From a virus, in IMG/VR virus record IMGVR_UViG_3300037245_001320, positions 1 through 64,000 of that record: 64,000 nucleotides of DNA, one strand, 5' to 3'. Below the pieces are notes generated by a model, which saw nothing but the letters and a program-made list of their open reading frames with translations, did no database searches and was not told the origin of the DNA. The position numbers and the translations under genes are program-made. Positions 23,674 to 32,034 of the stretch are shown here, one piece after another (position 1 is the first letter of the stretch; each line of letters opens with the position of its first letter).

Positions 23674-23787
23674 ATGAAAAAAACAACTTTAAGAACTTAT
23701 GAACAAACAAGAAAGAACAAAGCAAAGAAACAAAACAAACAACGTAGAAATGTTAGAAGAACAAAAAACGGATGGTATACTTCATGA
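23674..23787 (+). CDS. Small strongly basic protein, 37 aa
   Basis: ATG follows AAAAGGAAACAAAA. The composition is mostly Lys, Arg, Asn, Gln and Thr (RKNKAKKQNKQRRNVRRTKNG), as expected for a small nucleic-acid-binding peptide. Stop overlaps the next ATG. Too short for a family call. Confidence 0.5.
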   Translation: MKKTTLRTYEQTRKNKAKKQNKQRRNVRRTKNGWYTS

Positions 23788-23996
23788 TTCAATTGGTTAA
23801 GATATCCCACGGAACAACACAAATTATTATTAAAGATTGTTTAACAGATAAAAGAGGAAATGAATTTCTTGCAATACACAATGAAGAGAATAGTTTCCCA
23901 CTTTTAATTAAATTTGAGTTAGTACAAACTAATAATAATGTAAATTTAACTTATGAAGAGTTGGAACGTAGACAGAAACTAAGGAAAGTATGTTAG
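23784..23996 (+). CDS. Small hypothetical protein, 70 aa
   Basis: ATG 23784 overlaps the previous stop, so it is preferred over the in-frame codon at 23772. Beta-rich core and helical end. Overlaps the next gene by 7 bases. Confidence 0.55.
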   Translation: MIQLVKISHGTTQIIIKDCLTDKRGNEFLAIHNEENSFPLLIKFELVQTNNNVNLTYEELERRQKLRKVC

Positions 23997-24217
23997 TAGA
24001 TAATGAAACTAGGATTATGATTAATAATAATTATATGTTAATACCTAGGGATGGATATTTTATATTATACAGTTATCAATATAACCCATATACTGAAGAG
24101 TTTATCTATATAGAAGTAGATGAAGTGCAAACTATTTCAGAGGGTTTTAAATATGATAGGAAATTCCATCATTCTCAATTTACAAAAAAAGACTTTGAAA
24201 AGGGGTTAAAAGATTGA
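23990..24217 (+). CDS. Hypothetical protein, 75 aa
   Basis: ATG inside the end of the previous gene after AAGGAAAGT. Aromatic and beta-rich (YFILYSYQYNPYTEEFIYIEV). Overlaps the next TTG start. Not recognised. Confidence 0.55.
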   Translation: MLVDNETRIMINNNYMLIPRDGYFILYSYQYNPYTEEFIYIEVDEVQTISEGFKYDRKFHHSQFTKKDFEKGLKD

Positions 24218-24378
24218 TTACAGATAAAAAATATACAATAGATATCTACATTGAAAAAATAAAAAGAGTTATAGCACTTGATTTAATCCTAATGACATAT
24301 AAACAAGCAATAACTTTTAGAAGTAAATTCATATATAGAAAACATTATGATTATAGAATTAGGAGCTTAAATAGTTGA
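24214..24378 (+). CDS. Small basic protein, 54 aa, TTG start
   Basis: TTG 24214 overlaps the preceding stop and follows AAAAGGGGTTAAAAGA. Lys/Ile/Arg-rich helical product. Its stop overlaps another TTG start downstream. Confidence 0.45.
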   Translation: MITDKKYTIDIYIEKIKRVIALDLILMTYKQAITFRSKFIYRKHYDYRIRSLNS

Positions 24379-24530
24379 TTAAATATTTATGTAAAGTTGT
24401 TAATTTAATTATCTATAATTTAACAACTAGTAAAGAACAAAAATATAGGGATATAGCTATTAGAAAACAAATAGCATATAATAAATATATCCAAGAGCAA
24501 AGTTACGCTTTTTTACAGAATAAAAGATAA
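24375..24530 (+). CDS. Small basic protein, 51 aa, TTG start
   Basis: TTG 24375 follows AGGAGCTTAAATAG. Basic and helical, ending in YAFLQNKR. Terminator directly after it. Confidence 0.45.
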   Translation: MIKYLCKVVNLIIYNLTTSKEQKYRDIAIRKQIAYNKYIQEQSYAFLQNKR

Positions 24531-24537
24531 TAATATA

Positions 24538-24566
24538 AGTCGGCTTTAATAGTCGGCTTTTTTAGT
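24538..24566 (+). terminator. Rho-independent terminator
   Basis: AAGTCGGCT-TTAAT-AGTCGGCTT forms a 9-pair RNA hairpin (with G-U pairs) followed by a T-run. Confidence 0.7.
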
Positions 24567-24721
24567 TATAACTACTTAACAAACTACTTAAAATGGACTT
24601 TTAAACATTCTTATATATTGGGACAACTTTATTCAAATGATCATCCTATAAGCTTATTTAAGCAATATTGTATAAATAATATATAGAATACAAAATAAAT
24701 GTAAATAATCGTTTATTTTGT

Positions 24722-24750
24722 TTGACATTATTTAATATAAAGATAATAAT
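24722..24750 (+). promoter_or_regulatory. Sigma-70-like promoter in the island
   Basis: TTGACA 24722-24727 with TAATAAT at about 24744-24750, upstream of 24781. Confidence 0.5.
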
Positions 24751-24780
24751 AATTATAGATTGAATAAAAGAGGTGTAAAC

Positions 24781-25245
24781 ATGGATATCAGGGATATATT
24801 ACCCAAACAAAATAACATTACAATTAATTTTGTTTTTAAAAATTGGAATAAAGCTCATAATCAAATAGTAGCAAATGTTAAAAATAATAAACCAATGTTA
24901 GAATTTGTTGATATAGCATTCTATAACATTCTAGTAAAGTATGGATATAACTATAATTATACAGTAGAGGGATTATTAAAAACAAATAAGGATTATACTT
25001 TAAATGTAAAAATAGTACTCGATAATGAATTTAATGCAAAATATACACAATGTTATCTTAAACACACATTTGAAAATTATAATATATATGTAAGTGAAAC
25101 AAATATTTATATAGTAATAGATAGTTATATAATTTTAGGTTTAAATGATTACTCTAAAATTAAACCTTTTGTAGATTACTATAATAATATAAATAAATCT
25201 TTAAACTTTCAATATATCCAAAATAATAGACAAATAGCAATTTAA
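24781..25245 (+). CDS. Hypothetical protein, 154 aa
   Basis: ATG 24781 follows AAAAGAGGTGTAAAC, the ribosome-site type typical of the island, so the longer frame from 24760 is not used. Asn/Lys/Tyr-rich, beta-strand-rich soluble protein. No motif recognised. Followed by a TTGCATAATT promoter element. Confidence 0.6.
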   Translation: MDIRDILPKQNNITINFVFKNWNKAHNQIVANVKNNKPMLEFVDIAFYNILVKYGYNYNYTVEGLLKTNKDYTLNVKIVLDNEFNAKYTQCYLKHTFENYNIYVSETNIYIVIDSYIILGLNDYSKIKPFVDYYNNINKSLNFQYIQNNRQIAI

Positions 25246-25249
25246 ACAC

Positions 25250-25280
25250 TTGCATAATTTTAAAATAAAGATTATTATTT
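25250..25280 (+). promoter_or_regulatory. Island-type promoter (TTGCATAATT)
   Basis: CTTGCATAATT followed by an AT-rich -10 region. The same -35-like word precedes other island operons at 27917 and 31974. Confidence 0.45.
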
Positions 25281-25288
25281 AAACATCA

Positions 25289-25384
25289 AGTAGTTAACCA
25301 GTTAAACGGCTGTCAATGACTTTCAAGGGGTCAAACTACTAGGAAAAGGCAATATATAAAAAAACTGATATTCGGCTATATTGC
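25289..25384 (+). ncRNA. Candidate structured leader RNA
   Basis: AGTAGTT (25289-25295) pairs with AACTACT (25334-25340), enclosing a small TGAC/GTCA hairpin. A second hairpin GCAATATA (25349-25356) / TATATTGC (25377-25384) follows. Together they fill the leader between the promoter and a 37-codon ORF. No known riboswitch class recognised. Confidence 0.4.
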
Positions 25385-25416
25385 AAGAAATTAAAAAGAC
25401 TTAGGAAGGTGAAAAG

Positions 25417-25530
25417 ATGGTTAAATTATTAGTTAAAGTAAACAAAAGTAAAAAATTAAAAGTGTTGGCAACCAGTGCCGGAATAGCAAGGGCGTTAACA
25501 GTTTCATTGTTTATTGGTAAAATGAAGTAA
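25417..25530 (+). CDS. Small basic peptide, 37 aa
   Basis: ATG follows AGGAAGGTGAAAAG. Sequence MVKLLVKVNKSKKLKVLATSAG with a Lys-rich N-terminus and an Ala/Gly-rich hydrophobic end. Possibly membrane-active or an RNA-binding peptide. Function unknown. Confidence 0.45.
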   Translation: MVKLLVKVNKSKKLKVLATSAGIARALTVSLFIGKMK

Positions 25531-25546
25531 AGAGGAAAATTAAACA

Positions 25547-25771
25547 GTGATATATTATACAATGGATCAAATAATTAGCACATTACAACATAATACAGAA
25601 TATAGGTATACATCTATTCTATTCAAAATAACAATGTATATTTACAATCATAAAATGTACTTAAAAGTCATCTGGAATAATAAAAAAGAGACTTTAAAAG
25701 AAGTTAAACATTTAAGAGACTTAAAAAATATAAATATCATAATTAAACAAATGGTAGTAGACAAAAAATAA
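25547..25771 (+). CDS. Small hypothetical protein, 74 aa
   Basis: GTG 25547 after AAGAGGAAAATTAAACA; ATG 25562 is an alternative start. Basic, mixed alpha/beta. Not recognised. Confidence 0.5.
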   Translation: MIYYTMDQIISTLQHNTEYRYTSILFKITMYIYNHKMYLKVIWNNKKETLKEVKHLRDLKNINIIIKQMVVDKK

Positions 25772-25807
25772 CTAATTAGTTATATAATACTTATAAGAGG
25801 TAAACAA

Positions 25808-26158
25808 ATGGATAATAATATTAAAGTTGGTTCAACTGTTATGATTAAAGATTCTATTAAAGGTACTGCTACAAGAGCTATAATAGAAGAGTTAGAAAAG
25901 GATTATGTTTTATTACATTTAATTAGGGATAATGAGAGATTAACTATTGATAATCCAGATTCAAGAATTTCTTTATTATTTGAAAATAACTATTTAAGAA
26001 TTAAAATAGTAGAGCAAATGAGTAAAATGAATATAGAATTAAGAACTGGAGAAATTGAAAAGATAATAACAGGTTTTTTGTCTTTATACGATTTATCAGA
26101 TGAAAAAATCAAACAAGCAATAATTGATTTTATGGAAGCAAACGACTTTATAATATAG
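25808..26158 (+). CDS. Hypothetical protein, 116 aa
   Basis: ATG follows TAAGAGGTAAACAA. The N-terminal 45 residues look like a small beta barrel (VGSTVMIKDSIKGTATRAIIEELEKDYVLLHLI). The C-terminal part is helical. Nothing identifies its function. It lies 9 bases before the next gene. Confidence 0.6.
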   Translation: MDNNIKVGSTVMIKDSIKGTATRAIIEELEKDYVLLHLIRDNERLTIDNPDSRISLLFENNYLRIKIVEQMSKMNIELRTGEIEKIITGFLSLYDLSDEKIKQAIIDFMEANDFII

Positions 26159-26167
26159 GAGAATAGC

Positions 26168-26716
26168 ATGTTAACAGTATTTGACATTAAAAACGACTTA
26201 AATTGCACATTAAGTTTGGCAATAAATATTTTTGATAATCAAGGTAAAATTCTTAAATTATTAAACCAACATCCAAATTCTGATTATTTTTGTAATCAAA
26301 GATCAATCGACGATATAAAACAAAAGGACATAAACAATATAGAAGATGGAAACGATAATTTAAAACCTTTAACTGATAAAGAGCTACAAACATGTAGAAA
26401 ACAGATAATCGATAATATGGACGATAATCAAGGAATAACTAACGATACATTAGATTATGCTATAGAAACAATAAAATCAGATAGAATCAAACATCTATTA
26501 CAATATGTTAATAAAACATATAAACAAATAGGGGATGGTAAAAACCTTTTAATAAATACATGGTTAATAAAAGGTAATATAATATTATGGTTAGATGAAA
26601 CTGAAGAGGGTTTTTATTCAATAGATAGTTATGATTTCGATAATGAAGTTGTAAAAGATAATTTATTTTATGGTACATTAGACAGGTGTATTGATTATCT
26701 TAAGGGGATTAAATGA
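26168..26716 (+). CDS. Hypothetical protein, 182 aa
   Basis: ATG follows TAGGAGAATAGC. Acidic, Asn-rich, with a charged middle (QRSIDDIKQKDINNIEDGNDNLK) and a beta-rich C-terminal half. Overlaps the next small gene by 4 bases. Not recognised. Confidence 0.6.
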   Translation: MLTVFDIKNDLNCTLSLAINIFDNQGKILKLLNQHPNSDYFCNQRSIDDIKQKDINNIEDGNDNLKPLTDKELQTCRKQIIDNMDDNQGITNDTLDYAIETIKSDRIKHLLQYVNKTYKQIGDGKNLLINTWLIKGNIILWLDETEEGFYSIDSYDFDNEVVKDNLFYGTLDRCIDYLKGIK

Positions 26717-26889
26717 AAAAATATAATATTCAGTATGGAATTGGTAAAAGTAAATATATTGTCAATTATCATGATGGAATTAAAACACATAAGGATAATA
26801 GTTTATTTTTTGACATGGCAATATTTAAAAGTCGTGCTAAATTAAATATATTTGTAAATGATTTAAAATTAAAAGGATACATTGAATAA
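26713..26889 (+). CDS. Small hypothetical protein, 58 aa
   Basis: ATG overlaps the preceding stop. The sequence YNIQYGIGKSKYIVNYHDGIKTHKDNSLFFD is beta-rich, with a helical end. Followed by a terminator. Confidence 0.5.
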   Translation: MKKYNIQYGIGKSKYIVNYHDGIKTHKDNSLFFDMAIFKSRAKLNIFVNDLKLKGYIE

Positions 26890-26900
26890 TAAATCAGAAT

Positions 26901-26932
26901 AAGACAACTTGAAATAATAGTTGTCTTTTTTA
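26901..26932 (+). terminator. Rho-independent terminator
   Basis: AAGACAACT / AGTTGTCTT hairpin followed by a T-run. Confidence 0.8.
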
Positions 26933-27003
26933 CTTTATAAAGCTTGATCAATTAAACATACTGATATATAATGATTTATAGAGTTTAAAAGGAAGGTGTT
27001 TAA

Positions 27004-27153
27004 ATGGTTACAGTTTCAGAGTTATATAATAAAAGAGATAAACTTAATAAAGCATTATTAAACACCTATGATTTATTAGATACTGATTTATTAAACAATA
27101 CCTTGATGGCTGTCAATTGTAAGATTATAAAAATGTTAATTGGGAAGAGGTAA
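27004..27153 (+). CDS. Small helical protein, 49 aa
   Basis: ATG follows AAAAGGAAGGTGTTTAA. Leu/Asn/Lys-rich helix. It is 4 bases before the next gene's start. A TTGATC/TATATAAT promoter-like pair lies upstream near 26943. Not recognised. Confidence 0.5.
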   Translation: MVTVSELYNKRDKLNKALLNTYDLLDTDLLNNTLMAVNCKIIKMLIGKR

Positions 27154-27157
27154 GAAT

Positions 27158-27520
27158 ATGGAGAATAATAACATACATAAAGGATTAACCATAAATGGGT
27201 ACAAGTGGAATTATTACGACGATAAAACCAAACTACACACTTTTAGTAAAAAGGTTAATAATCCATATGGATACAATGTAATAAAGTGTTTACCTTCAGA
27301 TATAGAAAACAGTAATATAAATGATATGTGTAAAATGGAACTATCTAGAAATGAAACATATTATAAAGATATCATGAAAGTAAGAAGAACTTTAAAAAAT
27401 GAGTTACAAGAGGGTATTTTGGTATATGAAACAAACAAGACTCCAGAACTATTTTCAGAATTACAAGAAATAGAGAAAGACTTAAAAGATATAAAATTAC
27501 AGTTAAAAGGATGTCAATAG
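27158..27520 (+). CDS. Hypothetical protein, 120 aa
   Basis: ATG 27158 follows GGGAAGAGGTAAGAAT, so the longer frame from 27140 is not used. Begins with a Trp/Tyr-containing beta segment (TINGYKWNYYDDKTKLHTFSK) and ends in a long charged helix. It touches the next gene. Confidence 0.55.
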   Translation: MENNNIHKGLTINGYKWNYYDDKTKLHTFSKKVNNPYGYNVIKCLPSDIENSNINDMCKMELSRNETYYKDIMKVRRTLKNELQEGILVYETNKTPELFSELQEIEKDLKDIKLQLKGCQ

Positions 27521-27913
27521 ATGGTAAAAGAAATAAAAAATATAATAGAATGTGTAGAAGATTTTAGGGATTATGAGGGGTCAATTGATCATTATGACTG
27601 GAATAGTAAAAGGCAAAATGATGAATCTTTTATAACTGTAGTGAATAATATTAAAATTGATTTAAGTAATTTTGTCAATTCCTTATTAGTACTATGTAAG
27701 GATGACAATAAAACTAAGGAAGATATAAAAAATCTATTACTAGATCATAAGGAAGAAATAAACACTATAGAAGAAATAAACAATATTAATTTTAGTTGCA
27801 ATATTTTAACAACTTTTCAAGAGTGGAATGAAGAAAATTATAATTGTATTGAATCAGAAGTAAAACAAATAGAATCAGATGAAAATTGGCGGTTATACGA
27901 CTCATTAAAATAA
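27521..27913 (+). CDS. Acidic helical protein, 130 aa
   Basis: ATG directly follows the previous stop, with AAAAGGATGTCAATAG upstream. Mostly helical and acidic. No recognised motif. Confidence 0.55.
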   Translation: MVKEIKNIIECVEDFRDYEGSIDHYDWNSKRQNDESFITVVNNIKIDLSNFVNSLLVLCKDDNKTKEDIKNLLLDHKEEINTIEEINNINFSCNILTTFQEWNEENYNCIESEVKQIESDENWRLYDSLK

Positions 27914-27916
27914 AGC

Positions 27917-27947
27917 TTGCATAATAAACAATTACCCTATATAATTC
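27917..27947 (+). promoter_or_regulatory. Island-type promoter (TTGCATAATA)
   Basis: TTGCAT near 27917 and TATAAT at about 27940, upstream of 27966. Confidence 0.5.
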
Positions 27948-27965
27948 TAGTAAGAGGTTGAAAAG

Positions 27966-28226
27966 ATGAAAAAAGATAAATTAAAAGTCGTATTTAGATA
28001 TGATAAAAAAGCAAATTTTACAACTATGTTCTTTTATGACGATAGAAAGAATATAGAATGTTTCACAATGTCTGAAGGTCATAACTCAGCATGTTACAAT
28101 TATTACTTATCATGTAAGTTAATAACAGATATAGAAAACAATAGAGATGTTCAAACAATAATTAAATATTATGAGAGTTATCCCAATAGTACAAAATTAG
28201 ATATAATGAAGAGGTTAGTAATATGA
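27966..28226 (+). CDS. Small hypothetical protein, 86 aa
   Basis: ATG follows TAAGAGGTTGAAAAG. Beta-rich first half (KLKVVFRYDKKANFTTMFFYDD) and helical second half. Overlaps the next gene by 4 bases. Not recognised. Confidence 0.55.
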   Translation: MKKDKLKVVFRYDKKANFTTMFFYDDRKNIECFTMSEGHNSACYNYYLSCKLITDIENNRDVQTIIKYYESYPNSTKLDIMKRLVI

Positions 28227-28467
28227 AAACAATAGAATATATTTTACCAGTGTATACAGTTTATTATTTTGCTTATGGAGACATTGAGACACTAAGCAAA
28301 AATGATTTAATAGAATTAGAAGAATTTGAAAATAATCTACCTACTGGGGATGTTGGGAATTTCCTAATATAGATGAAACAAAGGATTTTTACACATTTAA
28401 TGATTTAAACACATTAGGGAATGATTGTGTAATATGTAAATATAATTATGATTTTAAAAAGGAATAA
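28223..28467 (+). pseudogene. Small frame-broken gene
   Basis: ATG 28223 overlaps the previous stop. The first frame ends at TAG 28370-28372 after LPTGDVGNFLI. Another frame continues smoothly as EFPNIDETKDFYTFNDLNTLG... to TAA 28465-28467. A one- or two-base change near GATGTTGGGAATT (about 28347-28360) would join both parts into one protein of about 80 residues. It is either a real frameshift or a sequence error. Confidence 0.5.
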
Positions 28468-28470
28468 ACA

Positions 28471-28638
28471 ATGTGTAAACTAACTGAAGCAATAAAAGAA
28501 AACAACAATTATTTAAAAATCTTTAATGTAGAGAATAAACATTCACTAGGTTTTAATAAATCTCGAATATCAGATTTATATAATTGTAATTCTCGTTTTA
28601 TTAGGAAGAATGAGAAAAGTTTAAATATTATGGTTTAA
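28471..28638 (+). CDS. Small basic protein, 55 aa
   Basis: ATG follows AAAAAGGAATAAACA. Lys/Asn/Ser-rich, partly helical (SLGFNKSRISDLYNCNSRFIRK). Not recognised. Confidence 0.5.
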   Translation: MCKLTEAIKENNNYLKIFNVENKHSLGFNKSRISDLYNCNSRFIRKNEKSLNIMV

Positions 28639-28719
28639 TTACTTGCAAAGATTTCTTTTATGGATTATATTTAATATATGGTTAAGTAATTAACTAAATA
28701 TTTTAATAGGTGGTATAAA

Positions 28720-29127
28720 ATGGCTAATTCTGTAAAATGTCCTAAGTGTAATGGTAGAGGTACTATTGATCAATATAAAAGAGTTAACGGTGGTTTATGT
28801 TATACATGTAACGGTACAGGAAGAGCATTTAATAAAAGAATAGTTAAAAAGTATTCTACTAAGGGCTTTACTTTAATCAGTAATAAAGAAGAATTTACAA
28901 TTGTTAAAATACAAATAATTGAAAAGGATTTTTTACATGGTGTTTCCGTTGGTGGAATAGATTTTAAAAACCCTATATTTATTGATACTAAAAAAGGGAT
29001 ACATTTAAAAAACCATAACTATAAAATAATAGAGTCTTTAAGCAAAGAACAAAAAGAATTCTATATTAAAACAGTTAAGCAAAATATAGTATCTAATATA
29101 GATCTAATAAAGGAATGGTTTTTATGA
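28720..29127 (+). CDS. Protein with DnaJ-type zinc motif, 135 aa
   Basis: ATG follows AATAGGTGGTATAAA. The N-terminus CPKCNGRGTIDQYKRVNGG-LCYTCNGTG has paired CxxCxGxG motifs like half of the DnaJ zinc centre. There is no J domain. The remaining 100 residues are basic and beta-rich. Such modules bind zinc and often unfolded or partner proteins. The precise role is unknown. Followed by a terminator. Confidence 0.65.
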   Translation: MANSVKCPKCNGRGTIDQYKRVNGGLCYTCNGTGRAFNKRIVKKYSTKGFTLISNKEEFTIVKIQIIEKDFLHGVSVGGIDFKNPIFIDTKKGIHLKNHNYKIIESLSKEQKEFYIKTVKQNIVSNIDLIKEWFL

Positions 29128-29138
29128 GATATTAAGAT

Positions 29139-29171
29139 AAGAGACTTTATTAAAAGAGTCTCTTTTTTATT
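29139..29171 (+). terminator. Rho-independent terminator
   Basis: AAGAGACT / AGTCTCTT hairpin followed by T6 and TATTTGTC. The same tail follows the terminators at 31583 and, in part, 32359. Confidence 0.85.
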
Positions 29172-29350
29172 TGTCTAACTAATATAATAAAACACTCATA
29201 ATCGAGCATAGAATGGTTAAAATAAGAAAGTTATATATTGTATTAACTATTATAGAAAGATCGTGTTAAACTGGATATAGACCTATAAAATAGGAACTTA
29301 GATAATAAGTAGAGAAATAAAAAGGCTGGAATAAACCAACCTCTTATATA
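29172..29350. repeat. Non-coding segment with motifs shared with 31.6-32.7 kb
   Basis: After the terminator come GAGCATAG and CTATTATAGAAAGATCGT-type words that recur near 32502 and 32670. No gene is visible. It is a diverged member of the intergenic repeat family described at 31640 and 32511. Confidence 0.4.
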
Positions 29351-29617
29351 TTAAATATCTTTAAATGTTAATTTATTTTTATCTATATAAGTAATATATA
29401 AAACGTTGTTACTTAGATAAACTATTTTAGTATCAAAACCTAATTCATAACCTTTTAAATTAATATCTATTCTTTTTACATAATTAACAATATTTGATAA
29501 TAATAAATTATCAATATCCTTTTCAGAATGAATACAACACAAATATTCATAATGTAAACTATCACAATATACTTTTGTATCAATAGTGTATAAATCAATT
29601 AAATCAATCACTTTCAT
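29351..29617 (-). CDS. Hypothetical protein on the minus strand, 88 aa
   Basis: Minus-strand gene overlapping by 4 bases the gene that ends at 29614, so the two form a small divergent operon. Leu/Ile/Asp-rich, beta and helix mixed (MKVIDLIDLYTIDTKVYCDSLHYEYLCCIHS). No plus-strand gene competes here. Not recognised. Confidence 0.6.
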   Translation of the reverse strand: MKVIDLIDLYTIDTKVYCDSLHYEYLCCIHSEKDIDNLLLSNIVNYVKRIDINLKGYELGFDTKIVYLSNNVLYITYIDKNKLTFKDI

Positions 29618-29901
29618 CCCAATACCTCTATTATATCAATAGCAGTATCTTTAATAGTCCATTGTTTAAAATCATTTACCCCATATTCATACACAATATT
29701 AGTAGTAAGATCAATTTTAAAGTTTAATCCTATATGGTTTGTATCAGTAATATACAAATAAGTAGTTTGGTGTAATTCAGAATAAACAACATTTTCCAAA
29801 CATTCTATAAGTACAGCATTCTTACAAGTGACTTTTAATGTAACAAAGTGGTCAAACTCATTCACTTTTAATAAGTGTAATAAATCATTAGTATTCAACA
29901 T
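29614..29901 (-). CDS. Hypothetical protein on the minus strand, 95 aa
   Basis: Start ATG at 29901 (minus) preceded by AAAAGGAATTATAT, a good island-type ribosome site. Beta-rich soluble sequence. First gene of a two-gene minus-strand operon, the only clear minus-strand unit in the window. Function unknown. Confidence 0.6.
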   Translation of the reverse strand: MLNTNDLLHLLKVNEFDHFVTLKVTCKNAVLIECLENVVYSELHQTTYLYITDTNHIGLNFKIDLTTNIVYEYGVNDFKQWTIKDTAIDIIEVLG

Positions 29902-29976
29902 ATATAATTCCTTTTAATAATTAAGATAATTTAAATATAATCCATAAGAGAATAAAAAGCAAGCATAAAAAGACAC

Positions 29977-30004
29977 TTGACATAAAAAGAATAAAGAATA
30001 TAAT
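29977..30004 (+). promoter_or_regulatory. Sigma-70-like promoter in the island
   Basis: TTGACA 29977-29982 and TATAAT 29999-30004 (16-base spacer), upstream of 30024. Confidence 0.6.
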
Positions 30005-30023
30005 AATTAAAAGAGGTTAAGAA

Positions 30024-30380
30024 ATGAAAACAATTAAAACAAGTTACAAAACATCTGAGCTATTAAGCAATAGATTAAAAGACTATCACACTAAAGATTT
30101 AAAAAGAGATCAATACAACATTAAAAACAATAACTATTATTTTAACAAACATATAAAAAGTTTATTATGTCGGGTTAGAAGAAAGAAAACTATTTACTTA
30201 ACTAAAAGTCAATATATGCTATTATCTTATATGATAGATGAAATAATAGACTGTAATAAATTACAATTATCAAGTATTAGCTTAAGAAAAGAATTATTAC
30301 ACACTAATGGAGATAAACAAAGTACGTTAGTGAATAAACAAATAGTATTATTAAGGAATATACTAAAAACAGTTGATTAA
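30024..30380 (+). CDS. Basic helical protein, 118 aa
   Basis: ATG follows AAAAGAGGTTAAGAA. Lys/Arg-rich helical protein with clusters LLCRVRRKKTIYLTKSQ and LSSISLRKELLHTNG. It could bind nucleic acid; no family recognised. Confidence 0.55.
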   Translation: MKTIKTSYKTSELLSNRLKDYHTKDLKRDQYNIKNNNYYFNKHIKSLLCRVRRKKTIYLTKSQYMLLSYMIDEIIDCNKLQLSSISLRKELLHTNGDKQSTLVNKQIVLLRNILKTVD

Positions 30381-30430
30381 ATAGAATTAGTGTGTATAAT
30401 GAATAGTATAAAAGAGTAAAGGAATAAATA

Positions 30431-31243
30431 ATGAATAAAAAAATGAAACAAATACTAATAGATAAAATGGAGTTAATTGACAATCCTATAGTACAGTTTA
30501 AAAATAATGAAACATACATAGAATACTATAACGATTCTAACGAAATAGTAGACGATTATACTGTAAATATAGTTAATTCTATTATCCCAAAAAAGACTAT
30601 AGAAGAAAAGAAACAAGCAATAGCAACTTATATATTAAATAATGGGTTAGAGTCTCTACAGGATGCAACTATAAATGATATCTATGAAGAAATAAAAATT
30701 GAATCCTATATTGACGATATAGAAAAGAAAGTAACTGAAGAGGAAAAAAGAACAATTGCTTTACAAAAATATCAATCATATAAAGGTAAATACTACAAAG
30801 TTTCAACAAGTGACTATATATTTATGTATCATGTAAAAGATGTCGATGTAAAAGATTATTATGGGACTTATGAAGGCACATTTTCAAGTCAAATAATAAC
30901 AATACATAAAAATAATCAAATAAGTATTAAAGAAGATACAGCAACAGATTTTATTAATTTAGAAGAATTAAAGAAAAAAGCAATAGCAGAACACAAAAAG
31001 AGTATAGCACCAAACAAAACACAAAAGCTATTTATTGATATGGGATTCGTATTTAGTAGTAGAACTAATGCAAAGTGTAAAGAGCTATCACTAGAATTAA
31101 AATATGAGCAACAAGGGGATTTTACTCTTTTAATAGGCTTAACCACAAAAGGACGTTTCAACATCCAACACCCTAAAGAAAAATTACAAATGGAAATAGA
31201 TAGATTATTTATTAAGCATTTTAAAAAAGAGTTAGAAAGATGA
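30431..31243 (+). CDS. Hypothetical protein, 270 aa
   Basis: ATG follows GTAAAGGAATAATA. One of the two largest island genes. The N-terminal half is acidic and helical (AIATYILNNGLESLQDATINDIYEEIKIES). The middle is beta-rich, and a basic C-terminal half contains KTQKLFIDMGFVFSSRTNAKCKELSLELKYE and LFIKHFKKELER. No catalytic motif recognised. Its stop overlaps the next gene by 4 bases. Confidence 0.6.
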   Translation: MNKKMKQILIDKMELIDNPIVQFKNNETYIEYYNDSNEIVDDYTVNIVNSIIPKKTIEEKKQAIATYILNNGLESLQDATINDIYEEIKIESYIDDIEKKVTEEEKRTIALQKYQSYKGKYYKVSTSDYIFMYHVKDVDVKDYYGTYEGTFSSQIITIHKNNQISIKEDTATDFINLEELKKKAIAEHKKSIAPNKTQKLFIDMGFVFSSRTNAKCKELSLELKYEQQGDFTLLIGLTTKGRFNIQHPKEKLQMEIDRLFIKHFKKELER

Positions 31244-31527
31244 AAATACTAAATAAGATGATAATACCAAAAATTAAAAGATATGGACTAATTAAAGGTA
31301 TTCATGAACACACTAGGGATAAAATGAGTATTGCAATATGTATAGAAGATTGTGACAGATTTTACCAATACGCTAATAATTACGAACCATGGAGAGAATT
31401 AGACAGGGATGAATTAAAACTATTAATAAAAGAATGGTTTGATTATAGGAAGTTTAAAAAGACTCTTCAGTATAAAATACTACTCTGGTTATTACAATTT
31501 GATAAAGTCAAGGAATGGCATATTTAA
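31240..31527 (+). CDS. Hypothetical protein, 95 aa
   Basis: ATG overlaps the previous stop. Basic, with Trp-containing amphipathic ends (EPWRELDRDELKLLIKEWFDYRKFKKTLQYK). Not recognised. Confidence 0.55.
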   Translation: MKILNKMIIPKIKRYGLIKGIHEHTRDKMSIAICIEDCDRFYQYANNYEPWRELDRDELKLLIKEWFDYRKFKKTLQYKILLWLLQFDKVKEWHI

Positions 31528-31582
31528 AAATAATATAAAAGCAGGTAAAAGAATTTAATTACAGAATTAAATAAACAATATA

Positions 31583-31610
31583 AGAGAGACCTTGAAATAG
31601 TCTCTTTTTT
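31583..31610 (+). terminator. Rho-independent terminator
   Basis: AGAGAC / GTCTCT hairpin followed by T6 and ATTTGTC, closely matching the terminator at 29139. Confidence 0.8.
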
Positions 31611-31639
31611 ATTTGTCTAAATAGTAATGTGATCAATCA

Positions 31640-31740
31640 TATATGAGTATACAAGCGATATAATGCAATCGTTAACAATATACACCACTTTACTATAATA
31701 ACCTTTATATAGTAATAAAGGATAATAGTTAATATAGTAG
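31640..31740 (+). repeat. Intergenic repeat, copy A
   Basis: ATACAAGCGATATAATGCAATC, then AATATACACCACTTTACTATA, then AACCTTTATATAGTAATAAAGG. Aligns with copy B at 32511-32612. The final CCTTTAT-ATAAAGG hairpin is matched in copy B by a different but still complementary CCTTC-GAAGG, which suggests conserved RNA structure. Confidence 0.55.
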
Positions 31741-31973
31741 TAACAATATACAATAATAACAAATAAGCTTATAGAATCCATACATATATAAAATCAATGC
31801 TATATAACATAATAGGTTTAATAACAGTTTGTTGATACTGTAAAGAATGAAATTGATATAATAATATATAGCTTAGTTATGACTAACTGTAATTTGAGGT
31901 GAGACTATTAAAGATAGGTTAGACTAATAAACTTATATGTAAGGAATATATAGTAATAAATTAAAAATAATAC

Positions 31974-32002
31974 TTGCATAATTAAAAATAGTCTATATAA
32001 TA
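31974..32002 (+). promoter_or_regulatory. Island-type promoter (TTGCATAATT)
   Basis: TTGCAT 31974-31979 and TATAAT at about 31996-32001, upstream of the gene at 32035. Confidence 0.55.
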
Positions 32003-32034
32003 GTAATTAGATCAAAGATTAAAAGGGTGAACAA

